From JBEVOS01 sp044226655 (lineage in GTDB: Bacteria > Pseudomonadota > Alphaproteobacteria > Caulobacterales > Aquidulcibacteraceae): a stretch of DNA of 64,000 nucleotides. The first letter of the stretch is position 1, and each line of letters starts with the position of its first letter. The notes beneath the pieces were generated by a model. The model was not told the origin of the DNA. It worked only from the letters and a program-made list of their open reading frames with translations, and searched no databases. This document shows positions 1-7,064 of the stretch, one piece after another. The stretch lies in contig JBGAGO010000001.1 in assembly GCA_044226655.1 (NCBI GenBank), positions 248,001 through 312,000 of the forward strand, given 5' to 3'. The translations under genes were made by a program, and so were the position numbers.

Positions 1-55
1 CGATTGAAAACGAGCGCGGTAAGCGCCGTGGAGCTTTCTTCGGCACAGCTCGCCA

Positions 56-92
56 CCCCCAAGTACCAGGAACAACTCCTTGGGGGCCTTTT
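56..92 (+). terminator. Rho-independent terminator
   Basis: An 8-bp perfect stem (CCCCCAAG at 56-63 with CTTGGGGG at 79-86) closes a 15-nt loop and is followed by CC and four T residues at 89-92. It would end a transcript entering from the left of the window. The T run is short, so efficiency is uncertain. Confidence 0.6.
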
Positions 93-99
93 CTGGCTC

Positions 100-182
100 A
101 ACGATTCCAAGCTTGACGCACGAAGCGTCGATGCGTGGGAACCGCAATGCTCGCCATCCGCCACGCTGCTCGCGCAACCGAC
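100..182. repeat. 83-bp direct repeat, copy 1
   Basis: Positions 100-182 are identical by reading to 445-527. The unit begins AACGATTCCAAGCTTGACGC and ends GCGCAACCGAC. It contains a small inverted motif, GACGC...GCGTC. No transposase or coding role is visible. Confidence 0.85.
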
Positions 183-444
183 CGACAGCTCAGTAACGAG
201 GCGACGATTCCACTGAAAATCAAGCGTCATGGACGCACTGAAACTCGTGGTCACCGCGCCAACCGCCAAAACGGCGATCCACCCCGCGAAAGCATACCGC
301 GCCACGCGCCGAAGCACAAGAACAAAGTGGCAACAGACTGTCTTCTCGGCGCGAGATGCGACCCCGCCCGCCCGGCCTCCGTTATTTAAGCTGATGGCTC
401 GATCCTGGATTCGTTGTTCGAGCATCTCGCATCCTCTCCGATCG

Positions 445-527
445 AACGATTCCAAGCTTGACGCACGAAGCGTCGATGCGTGGGAACCGCAATGCTCGCC
501 ATCCGCCACGCTGCTCGCGCAACCGAC
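445..527. repeat. 83-bp direct repeat, copy 2
   Basis: Second copy of the 83-bp unit at 100-182, same orientation, 345 bp downstream start to start. The flanks of the two copies differ, so the duplicated block is only the 83 bp. Confidence 0.85.
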
Positions 528-704
528 TGATGTGTGAGCCAAAGAGAGGCAACGGAGCCGCGACGTGGGAAACACCTCGGGCTTGCGTATGATATGTGCA
601 GATTCACTACATGCTGCAACCCTTGGCTAACGTTGCGTGGGACCGTGGAATGGCATCCAGCCCCAACCACGACGAATCTTCCCTCTCCTGCTACCTCCCC
701 TCCC

Positions 705-1241
705 ATGCGCCTCCCCGCCCTCGCGCTTGCGCTCCTCCTCCTCGCCTGCACCGACCCCGCGCCGCCGTCGGCCACCGCGTCGTTGCCGCCGGCGCCGGTG
801 ATGTCGCATGCGGCGACGCCGGCGGCTTGGGTTTGGGCGGATGTGGCGGCCGATCCGGCGCCGGGGGGCGCGTGGTCGGAAGGATGGATGGAGGGCGGGC
901 TGCACGCGGCGAGCTATGGGCCGGATGCGGATGCGCCGATCTTCCAGCTGTCCTGCGATGCGCACGCGCACACGGCGACGCTGATCTTCTATGGCGCCAG
1001 CGATGAGGCCGAGACGACGATGACGCTCATCGCGCCGGATGGGCGGCGCGATCTGGTCGCGCGCAGCGGCAGCGTTCTCGGGCGGCGCGCCATCGTCGCA
1101 CATCGGCGCGCGGACGATGCGTCGATCGCGGCTTTGGCTGCGTCGCAAGATGGCTTCGCGATCGAAGCGGGCGGCGAGGTCGTGCGCCTTCCGGGCGATG
1201 CGATGCTGGCGCGCGTCATCGGGGCGTGCGCGGCGCCTTGA
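705..1241 (+). CDS. Putative lipoprotein
   Basis: A 178-residue exported protein of unknown function. The N-terminus is a type II signal: a hydrophobic run rich in Leu and Ala ends in the lipobox LLAC, with Cys at about residue 16, followed by a Pro/Ala/Ser-rich linker. The mature part has no motif I recognise. It contains one further Cys pair that could form a disulfide (SCDA and GACAAP). I chose the ATG at 705 because the signal peptide starts there; the frame is open further upstream to 534 but that extension looks non-coding. It precedes the DUF2272 pair on the same strand. Function unknown. Confidence 0.7.
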   Translation: MRLPALALALLLLACTDPAPPSATASLPPAPVMSHAATPAAWVWADVAADPAPGGAWSEGWMEGGLHAASYGPDADAPIFQLSCDAHAHTATLIFYGASDEAETTMTLIAPDGRRDLVARSGSVLGRRAIVAHRRADDASIAALAASQDGFAIEAGGEVVRLPGDAMLARVIGACAAP

Positions 1242-1349
1242 TCCTGTGACGGCCGTCATCGCGCGCGGGGCCGGCGCGCGCCAACCTCCGATTACGCTTG
1301 ACGGTGCGCGCACGCGGATGTTCCGCTGACGCCGCTGTGGGAGGCGACG

Positions 1350-2180
1350 ATGGCGGCGAGCGCGCGCAAGACGTTCTGGGATTCCGTTCTGGACATGCTG
1401 TTCGGGCGGTCGCGCCGAACGGTGAGCGTGCCGCGCGCGCAGCCGCGCCCGCCCGCAGCGCCGCCGCCCGCGCAACCGGCGCCTCAAGAAGACCGCTTCG
1501 ATCCCGGCCCGCAGCCGCAAACGCCGGAGCTGCTGCCCGATCAGCCCGCGCCGCCGGAGCTCGCGCCGACGCCTGCGCCCCTGCCGCCGCAGGTTTTCAG
1601 CGATCTGACGCCGTTCAAGCAGCGCCTGCTGAGCTTCTGCGAAAGCGAGTTCACCTGGTTTCGCCGCGGCCAGTTGAAAGAGGAGAACGAGCCTGCGCGC
1701 TCACGCATCCGTGAATATTGGGCCAATGTCGGCCGGCCGGAATGGGATGGGGCGACGCCGGAAGCGTGGTCGGCCGCGTTCATCTCGTTCGCGATGAAAT
1801 CGGCGGGCGACAATGGCCGCTTCAAGAAGAACACCGGCCATTGCGTCTACATCAACGACGCCATCCTGCATAAGGACGATGCGGCCGCGAATTTTCAGGG
1901 CCGGCGCGTGAGCGAATATCCGCCGCAGCTGGGCGATCTGATCGCAAGGCGGCGCGCGGGCAGTTCGGTGACGTTCGACACCGCCGTCTCCGTGCAATGG
2001 TACACCTCGCACACCGATATCGTGACGCGCATCGAAAACGGGCGCGTCTACATGATCGGCGGCAATGTCTCCAACAGCGTGAGCGAACGCAGCCTGCCGA
2101 TCCTGCCGGATGGCCGCATCGCGCCGGAGGCGGCCACGGCGAACGAGGTGTTCGCCATCATGAAAAACAATCTCGTCTAG
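1350..2180 (+). CDS. DUF2272 domain protein with proline-rich N-terminus
   Basis: A 276-residue protein. Residues 1-25 resemble a short membrane-proximal or amphipathic segment, residues 28-90 are a Pro/Ala/Gln-rich linker, and residues 95-276 match the DUF2272 family, which has an NlpC/P60- or CHAP-like fold by family knowledge. Visible family features are the EYWANVG region, the WSAAFISF motif, HCVYIN, and the late block with SHTDIV and IGGNVSNSV. GGGAGGCGACG before the ATG at 1350 gives a good ribosome-binding site. The next gene encodes a shorter exported DUF2272 paralogue, so this is a tandem duplication. A cell-wall or peptidase-like role is possible but unproven. Confidence 0.75.
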   Translation: MAASARKTFWDSVLDMLFGRSRRTVSVPRAQPRPPAAPPPAQPAPQEDRFDPGPQPQTPELLPDQPAPPELAPTPAPLPPQVFSDLTPFKQRLLSFCESEFTWFRRGQLKEENEPARSRIREYWANVGRPEWDGATPEAWSAAFISFAMKSAGDNGRFKKNTGHCVYINDAILHKDDAAANFQGRRVSEYPPQLGDLIARRRAGSSVTFDTAVSVQWYTSHTDIVTRIENGRVYMIGGNVSNSVSERSLPILPDGRIAPEAATANEVFAIMKNNLV

Positions 2181-2189
2181 GGGGCGGCG

Positions 2190-2831
2190 ATGAGACTCGT
2201 GGGACGGATGTGCGCGGCGGCGCTGCTCGGTTGCACTTTATTGGTCGGCGCGTCGGCCTTTGGCGAAGACGCCGCCGTGGCGGCGCGCGCGGCGGCGGCG
2301 GCGCGCGAGGAATTAGGCGCGATGAACGGCGCGGCGGAGACGAGCCCGGCGGCGCGGGCGCGCATCGCGGCCTATTGGGCGAGCGTCGACCGCGGCGACG
2401 GGCAATGGCGCACCGAGGACCCGTGGTCGGCCGCGTTCCTGTGCTACGTGCTGAAGCAAGGCGGCGCCAATCTCGCTGCGCTGCATTGCGGGCCGGGCTT
2501 CTTCACGATGATCAATCCGGCCATCGCACACGCCGCCGAGGCTGCCGCGCCGCTACGCGCGCATCGGCCGACGGACTATGCGCCGCGCGTTGGCGACATC
2601 CTGTGCCATCCGCGTGCGCCATCGGCCGTCACTTATGACACCGCGCTCGCGACCGGCTTCTATACCTCCCATTGCGACATCGTCGTGCGTGTGGAGGACG
2701 CCGCGGTGACGGCGATCGGCGGCAATGTACGCAACACCGTCGCGGAAGTGGCCTATCCGCGCGGGCCGGACGGCAAACTCACGGCGGACCCGGCGCGGGG
2801 CGTGTTTGTGATCCTCGAACTTCCGCGTTAG
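2190..2831 (+). CDS. Exported DUF2272 domain protein
   Basis: A 213-residue paralogue of the preceding protein. It has a conventional signal peptide (residues 1-24, ending around ASAFGED) instead of the proline-rich N-terminus. The shared blocks are AYWASVD, WSAAFLCYVLK, HCG, GDILCHPRAPSAVTYDTA, SHCDIVVRVED and IGGNVRNTV. It starts 9 bp after the stop of its neighbour, so the two are probably co-transcribed. Extra Cys residues suggest a periplasmic location with disulfides. Enzymatic function is not established for the family. Confidence 0.75.
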   Translation: MRLVGRMCAAALLGCTLLVGASAFGEDAAVAARAAAAAREELGAMNGAAETSPAARARIAAYWASVDRGDGQWRTEDPWSAAFLCYVLKQGGANLAALHCGPGFFTMINPAIAHAAEAAAPLRAHRPTDYAPRVGDILCHPRAPSAVTYDTALATGFYTSHCDIVVRVEDAAVTAIGGNVRNTVAEVAYPRGPDGKLTADPARGVFVILELPR

Positions 2832-2871
2832 CAAACGGCCGCCGCGAGAGCGACATAGAGGGAGTGAGGGT

Positions 2872-4407
2872 ATGGCGCGAACGCCTTTGTTTGGCGCGGT
2901 GCGGCGCGCGCTCGATGCGACGGGCGCGGTGACGGGGCCGACGGCGCTCAGCCGGCGCGCCTTCCTGGTGATGAGTGCTGCGCTGGCGGCGTGCCAGAGG
3001 CAGGCGGCGCCGGGCTCGATTGCGGCCAACGCGGCGCGCGGCATCGCCATCGTGGGCGCGGGCGCGGCGGGGCTGACCGTCGCCTACAGGCTGTCGCGCG
3101 CGGGCAAACAGGCGACGCTCTATGAAGCCACGCAGCGCGTCGGCGGGCGCATGTTCACGCGGCGCAATTTCAACGAGGACAACCAATTCTGCGAACTGGG
3201 CGGCGAATTGGTCGACACCAATCACGAGCACATCCGCAAGCTGGCCGATGAGCTGGGCGTGGGCATCGATCGCCTCGCCCCGGAGAACGATCCGGGCCAG
3301 GAGCTCTATCATTTCGAACGCCGGCTCTACGCGCAGGAAGACATGCTCGACCGGCACGGCAATGGCGCGTTTCGGCAGGCGGCGCAGAAGGTCGCGGCCG
3401 ACAAAGGCCAATTGCTCGACGCGGACGAGAATTGGACGGCGCGCGCGCGTGAGCTCGATGGCATGAGCGTAAAGGCTTATCTCGATCTCTTGCGCAATGA
3501 CGCGCGCGGCTGGGTGATCGATCTGCTCGACCTCGCCTATTGGGGCGAATACGGCATCCGCACCGATCAGCAATCGGCGCTCAATTTCGTGGACTTTGTG
3601 GGCACGGATACGAGCAAGCGCTTCGAGATGTTCGGCGACAGCGATGAGGCGTTCCGCATTCGCGGCGGCTCCTCGTCGCTGACGGATGCGCTGGCGGCGC
3701 GGCTTGGAAACACGGTCACGACATCGCAAGGCCATGTGCTGATTGCGATCGAAAAGATCGACAATGGCGTGAAGCTCACCTTCGATGGGCCCGATGGGCG
3801 CGTCGAGGTGGAGCATGACGCCGTCGTGCTCGCTTTGCCGTTCACCAAGCTGCGCGGCGTACGCGGCGTGGATGCGCTGGGACTGGATGAGATGCAGCTG
3901 CGCGCCATTCGCGAACTTGGCTATGGCGACAACGCCAAGATCATGGTCTCGACCAAAACGCGCGCCTGGAAGGATCCGACGCGCGAATTCCCGAAACCGT
4001 CGAACGGCACGTTCTATTCCGACACCGGCATGCAATGCGTGTGGGAGACGAGCCGCGGCCAGCAAGGCGAACACGGCATCCTGACCAATTTCCTCGCCGG
4101 CGTGCAGGATGACGGTCAGTTCTCCAAGCTCGCGCAAGGCCTGCAGGCGATTGCGCCCGCCGTCGCCGACAGTCTCGACATCGGCAAGCGCGCGACCATG
4201 TTCTGGGTGCGCCAGCCCTTCACGCAAGGCTCCTATGCCGGCGCCAAGATCGGCCAGTACACCACCTTGCTCGAACACACCGGCGCGCCGGCGCATGGCG
4301 GGCGCATCCAGTTTGCGGGCGAGCACACCAGCGAAAATTTCATGGGCTACATGAACGGCGCGGTCGAAAGCGGCGAACGCGTGGCGGCCGCCCTGCTCGG
4401 CGCATGA
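2872..4407 (+). CDS. Tat-exported FAD-dependent amine oxidase
   Basis: A 511-residue flavin monoamine oxidase-like protein that probably oxidises a primary or secondary amine to imine and hydrogen peroxide. Residues 27-35 (LSRRAFLVM) form a twin-arginine motif followed by a hydrophobic stretch and LAAC, so it may also be lipidated. The Rossmann FAD-binding motif VGAGAAGLTVAYRLSRAGK lies at about residues 61-79, followed by YEA and VGGRM. The C-terminal FAD-binding block FAGEHTSENFMGYMNGAVESG is typical of the MAO/polyamine oxidase family. Length is normal. GGGAGTGAGGGT precedes the ATG. It overlaps the next gene by 4 bp (ATGA). Substrate cannot be deduced. Confidence 0.85.
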   Translation: MARTPLFGAVRRALDATGAVTGPTALSRRAFLVMSAALAACQRQAAPGSIAANAARGIAIVGAGAAGLTVAYRLSRAGKQATLYEATQRVGGRMFTRRNFNEDNQFCELGGELVDTNHEHIRKLADELGVGIDRLAPENDPGQELYHFERRLYAQEDMLDRHGNGAFRQAAQKVAADKGQLLDADENWTARARELDGMSVKAYLDLLRNDARGWVIDLLDLAYWGEYGIRTDQQSALNFVDFVGTDTSKRFEMFGDSDEAFRIRGGSSSLTDALAARLGNTVTTSQGHVLIAIEKIDNGVKLTFDGPDGRVEVEHDAVVLALPFTKLRGVRGVDALGLDEMQLRAIRELGYGDNAKIMVSTKTRAWKDPTREFPKPSNGTFYSDTGMQCVWETSRGQQGEHGILTNFLAGVQDDGQFSKLAQGLQAIAPAVADSLDIGKRATMFWVRQPFTQGSYAGAKIGQYTTLLEHTGAPAHGGRIQFAGEHTSENFMGYMNGAVESGERVAAALLGA

Positions 4408-5147
4408 GCGATGCGCCCGCGCCCGGCGATCGGACCGAGGGCCGCGATCTGAGCGGGCTCGATTGGGCGCAGATGGAATGCGAGGACGCGGCCTTCATCG
4501 GCTGCACATTCGCGGATGTGCAGTTCAGCGAAAGCGTGCTGCGCGGCGCGCGTTTCGAAAGCTGCACGTTTCAGCGCTGCCGCTTCGCCCATGCCGATCT
4601 GCGCGAAGCCGCATTCTCGGACTGCGTGATGGCGGCGCGGGACACGCGCGAAGGCGTGCAATTCGCGTTCTGCGATCTTAGCGCTGCGCGGTTTACGGGC
4701 TGCGAGCTTTCCTATGCCGTGTTCGAGCGCAGCGATTGCTATGCCATCGCGTTCGAGCGCTGCATTCTGCGCGGCGCGAAATTCCCGCGGGCCGATTTCA
4801 GCAAAGCGTTCGGCCGCAAGGTCGTGCGCACGGCGGCGAGCTTCCTTGATTGCAAGCTCGACTATGCGGAGATGAGCGAGCTCACGCTGACGGGCTGCGA
4901 TTTCACCGGCAGCGCGCTGCGCGAAGCGGATCTGACGCGCGCCAAGCTCGATGACGCGGTGCTGCGCGATTGCGATCTGTTCCAAGCGCAGCTCGCGGGC
5001 GCGGTCCTGGCCGGCGCCGATCTGCGCGGCGCGGAGCTGAGCGGGCTCGACGTGACGCTGCTGGCGAGCTTCACCGGGATCAAGATCAGTGCGCAGCAGC
5101 AATTTCAGCTGCTCTCGGCGATGGGCGTGGATGTGCGGCCGGATTAG
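4404..5147 (+). CDS. Pentapeptide-repeat protein
   Basis: A 247-residue protein built almost entirely of five-residue repeats of the A(D/N)LxX / CxFxx type (for example CTFADVQFSES, ADLREAAFSDC, ADLTRAKLDDA), which predicts a right-handed quadrilateral beta-helix. Many Cys residues occupy repeat positions in the N-terminal half. Qnr- and McbG-like pentapeptide proteins that mimic DNA and bind gyrase share this architecture. I cannot see a specific match, so gyrase protection is only one possibility. The start codon overlaps the amine oxidase stop (ATGA), implying translational coupling. Confidence 0.85.
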   Translation: MSDAPAPGDRTEGRDLSGLDWAQMECEDAAFIGCTFADVQFSESVLRGARFESCTFQRCRFAHADLREAAFSDCVMAARDTREGVQFAFCDLSAARFTGCELSYAVFERSDCYAIAFERCILRGAKFPRADFSKAFGRKVVRTAASFLDCKLDYAEMSELTLTGCDFTGSALREADLTRAKLDDAVLRDCDLFQAQLAGAVLAGADLRGAELSGLDVTLLASFTGIKISAQQQFQLLSAMGVDVRPD

Positions 5148-5161
5148 CGGACGCTTCCACT

Positions 5162-5303
5162 CATTCCCGGATCGGCGCGCAGCGCCGAGTCCGGGACCCA
5201 TAAACTCAAGCGGGCGATCGAAAGCGGAGCCCTATGCGCTCCTTTCTCAAACAAGGGCGCTTATAGGTCCCGGACCGCCGGCTCGCGCCGGCGTCCGGGA
5301 ATG
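5162..5303. repeat. Composite palindromic MITE-like element
   Basis: A 142-bp gene-free element whose ends are inverted: CATTCCCGGA at 5162-5171 and TCCGGGAATG at 5294-5303. Inner hairpins lie next to each end (CGGCGCGCAGCGCCG on the left, GCCGGCTCGCGCCGGC on the right), and GTCCCGG/CCGGGAC arms face the centre. No reading frame is conserved. It sits between two convergent transcription units and may also act as a terminator (inference). Confidence 0.7.
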
Positions 5304-5308
5304 GGTGG

Positions 5309-5524
5309 TCACTCCGACTCAATCAGAAAAAACAAATCCTCCACGCGCGTCTCCAGCACTTGCGCGAGGCGGAGCGCGAGTAGAGTTGACGGGACGAACA
5401 CGCCGTTTTCGACCGTGTTGATGGTCTTGCGCGTGACTTGCGCGTGCGCGGCGAGTTCCGCCTGGGTCCAGCCGCGCGCCGCGCGCGCTTCCTTCAAGCG
5501 ATTGCCGAGCCTGGTTTCAGCCAT
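5309..5524 (-). CDS. Small XRE-family transcriptional regulator
   Basis: A 71-residue single-domain helix-turn-helix protein of the Cro/C1 (XRE) type. The motif WTQAELAAHAQVTRKTINTVENG at about residues 19-41 is the classic HTH_3 signature, and the C-terminus ALRLAQVLETRVEDLF is the usual fifth helix. I chose the ATG at 5524, which overlaps the upstream membrane gene by 8 bp. The frame extends to 5554 but those residues look non-native. Such tiny regulators often control the membrane protein in the same operon. The downstream end abuts a repeat element. Confidence 0.85.
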   Translation of the reverse strand: MAETRLGNRLKEARAARGWTQAELAAHAQVTRKTINTVENGVFVPSTLLALRLAQVLETRVEDLFFLIESE

Positions 5525-5960
5525 TGCGCTCCGCCGCGCGCTCAAGCGCCGCAAAGCGCATCAGCGGCGCGCCGACGCCGATCAGCGCGATCGCCGGCGC
5601 CAGTTCCTTGAGCGAAAGCTCAACGAAGAAGGACGCGATGACGCCCGCGGCGACGCACAGCAGCATCAGCATGTAGCCGAGCCCCACGGCTTTCGCGCGA
5701 TGAAAGCGCGTCAGCTCATCTTCCTCGGCGCGGCCGAACCTGATGCCGGACAGGAACCGGATCGCCGCAACGCCGGCGAAGGCGAGGAAAGCGCAATAGC
5801 GCACGATATCGACATTGCGCGGATGTGCGGTCTCGGACATCAGCGCGCCGACCTGAATGGCCGCGCTCGACAGGATGATGAGCAGGGCCGCCAAGGTCAC
5901 CATCATGCGGCTGCGGCGGCGCGACCTGCGTTCAATGTCCGATTCATCCCTCGCCATCAC
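5517..5960 (-). CDS. Four-helix membrane protein paired with XRE regulator
   Basis: A 147-residue inner-membrane protein with four predicted transmembrane segments at about residues 19-40, 53-71, 94-114 and 117-138, and a basic N-terminus (RRSRRRSR). I recognise no catalytic motif. It is the first gene of a two-gene operon with the small XRE regulator, an arrangement seen for DUF2178-like membrane proteins. Family assignment is tentative. It is divergent from the 6093 gene across about 130 bp of AT-richer DNA. Confidence 0.65.
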   Translation of the reverse strand: MMARDESDIERRSRRRSRMMVTLAALLIILSSAAIQVGALMSETAHPRNVDIVRYCAFLAFAGVAAIRFLSGIRFGRAEEDELTRFHRAKAVGLGYMLMLLCVAAGVIASFFVELSLKELAPAIALIGVGAPLMRFAALERAAERNG

Positions 5961-6035
5961 CAGCGCTCCACCACGTAACCTATGCGTTACATGTCACCTA
6001 TAGGTTTCTCCGTCAATTCCGCGGATCAAACAAAG

Positions 6036-6054
6036 TACTTTACATTGCAAAGTA
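6036..6054 (+). promoter_or_regulatory. Palindromic operator candidate upstream of the 6093 operon
   Basis: TACTTTACATTGCAAAGTA is an almost perfect 19-bp palindrome: arms TACTTT and AAAGTA, with a near-symmetric centre. It lies 38 bp before the ATG at 6093, in AT-rich DNA unlike the surroundings. The operon encodes a winged-helix regulator (6691-6996), the likely ligand by analogy with autoregulated small regulators. Confidence 0.6.
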
Positions 6055-6092
6055 TCATGGCTACATTGCCGTCATCGAATGAGGAGCAGGCC

Positions 6093-6689
6093 ATGAACGC
6101 CTCCGTTGACGACATCCGCGCAGACATCGCGTTTCTGAAATCGCTCGCCGAGGATGGCGGCTCGCCGCGCAGCGGCGGCGCCGTCATCGCGCTGGCGGGC
6201 GCGTGTTTCGGCGCGGCGAGCCTGGCGCATTACGCGGCGGTGCAGGGCTATGTGCCGATCGCCGATTGGGGCTTCGCGGCGCTCTGGTTCGGCGTCTCGG
6301 CGGTGTTCGGCGTTGGCGTCGGCCTTATCAACCGGGGCCAATCCAATGCGGGCTCGGCGGCGACGCGGGCGATGCGGGAATTATGGCGCGCCGTCGGCTG
6401 GTGCATCTTCGCCATCGTGCTGGCGCTGATGGTCGCGGGCATCGTGACCGGGCAATGGATCGTGATGGGCGCGCTGCCGCCGGTGATCATCAGCCTCTAC
6501 GGCGCGGCCTGGATGGTCGGCTCGAAATTCTCCAAGATCAGCTGGATTGGGATCGTGCCCTGGGTGTGCTTTGCGTGCGCGATCGGATGCGCGGCGCTGG
6601 TCGGGCGCGCGGAACTCTACCTCGCCTATGCCGGCGCGCTGGCGCTGACGATGCTGCTGCCAGGCCTCGCGCTCATGCGCCGGGGCTGA
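6093..6689 (+). CDS. Multi-pass membrane protein, operon with winged-helix regulator
   Basis: A 198-residue inner-membrane protein. After a soluble N-terminus (about residues 1-28, acidic) it has five to six hydrophobic segments of about 20 residues, ending in a short basic tail (LMRRG). No family motif is recognised. I chose the ATG at 6093 because GAGGAG lies at a proper distance; in-frame ATGs at 6057 and earlier would add only a few residues. The next gene, a winged-helix regulator, starts 1 bp after the stop, so the two form a regulator/membrane-protein operon under the palindrome at 6036-6054. Confidence 0.7.
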   Translation: MNASVDDIRADIAFLKSLAEDGGSPRSGGAVIALAGACFGAASLAHYAAVQGYVPIADWGFAALWFGVSAVFGVGVGLINRGQSNAGSAATRAMRELWRAVGWCIFAIVLALMVAGIVTGQWIVMGALPPVIISLYGAAWMVGSKFSKISWIGIVPWVCFACAIGCAALVGRAELYLAYAGALALTMLLPGLALMRRG

Positions 6690-6690
6690 C

Positions 6691-6996
6691 ATGAGCGACT
6701 TCGACATCTCGGGCATCGATGACGTGATCCACGGCCGCTTGCGGCTGGGGATCATGGCCTATCTGGCGGGCGCGGACAGCGCGGAGTTCAACGCCATCAA
6801 GGCGAAACTCGAGGCCACGGACGGCAATCTCTCGGTGCATCTGCGCAAGCTGGAGGAAGCCGGCTATGTCGCCATCGAGAAGAGCTTTGTGGGCAAGAAG
6901 CCGCAGACGCGCGTGACGCTGACGCCGGATGGCAAGAAGGCTTTCATCGCCTACCTCGATCAGATCAGCAAACTTGTGAACGGCGGCGGCGCTTAG
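6691..6996 (+). CDS. Winged-helix DNA-binding transcriptional regulator
   Basis: A 101-residue protein of the winged helix DNA-binding family (HTH_34, MarR/ArsR-like). The region LRLGIMAYLAGADSAEFNAIK, then GNLSVHLRKLEEAGYVAIEK and the wing residues KPQTRVTLTPDGKKAF, match the recognition helix and wing of this family. It follows the membrane gene by one base and is presumably co-transcribed with it. It is the best candidate to bind the palindrome upstream of the operon. No ligand-binding domain is present. Confidence 0.85.
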   Translation: MSDFDISGIDDVIHGRLRLGIMAYLAGADSAEFNAIKAKLEATDGNLSVHLRKLEEAGYVAIEKSFVGKKPQTRVTLTPDGKKAFIAYLDQISKLVNGGGA

Positions 6997-7064
6997 CCGC
7001 CGCTGCTTTGCGCGCCGCCGAAACGCTCTTTATGTAGGGCGCAATACAGGGTGGAGCGCGTGGA

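Larger units (their letters stand above)
1..704. other. Gene-free left edge with repeats and a terminator
   Basis: I see no convincing protein gene here. Short open frames exist on both strands but have no family resemblance and no good ribosome-binding site. An upstream gene may end at the TGA at 5-7, followed by the hairpin at 56-92. The stretch then holds two 83-bp direct repeats 262 bp apart. The rest has no recognisable tRNA, riboswitch or mobile-element ends. It may be a decayed insertion or duplication scar (inference). Confidence 0.5.

Noticed and set aside
4..216. 70-codon ORF at the left edge
   Set aside because: No ribosome-binding site, runs through the hairpin at 56-92 and into the 83-bp repeat, and its frame is not kept by a homologue I know.
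2779..4326. 515-codon minus-strand frame opposite the amine oxidase
   Set aside because: Shadow of a real gene; composition typical of antisense reading of GC-rich DNA.
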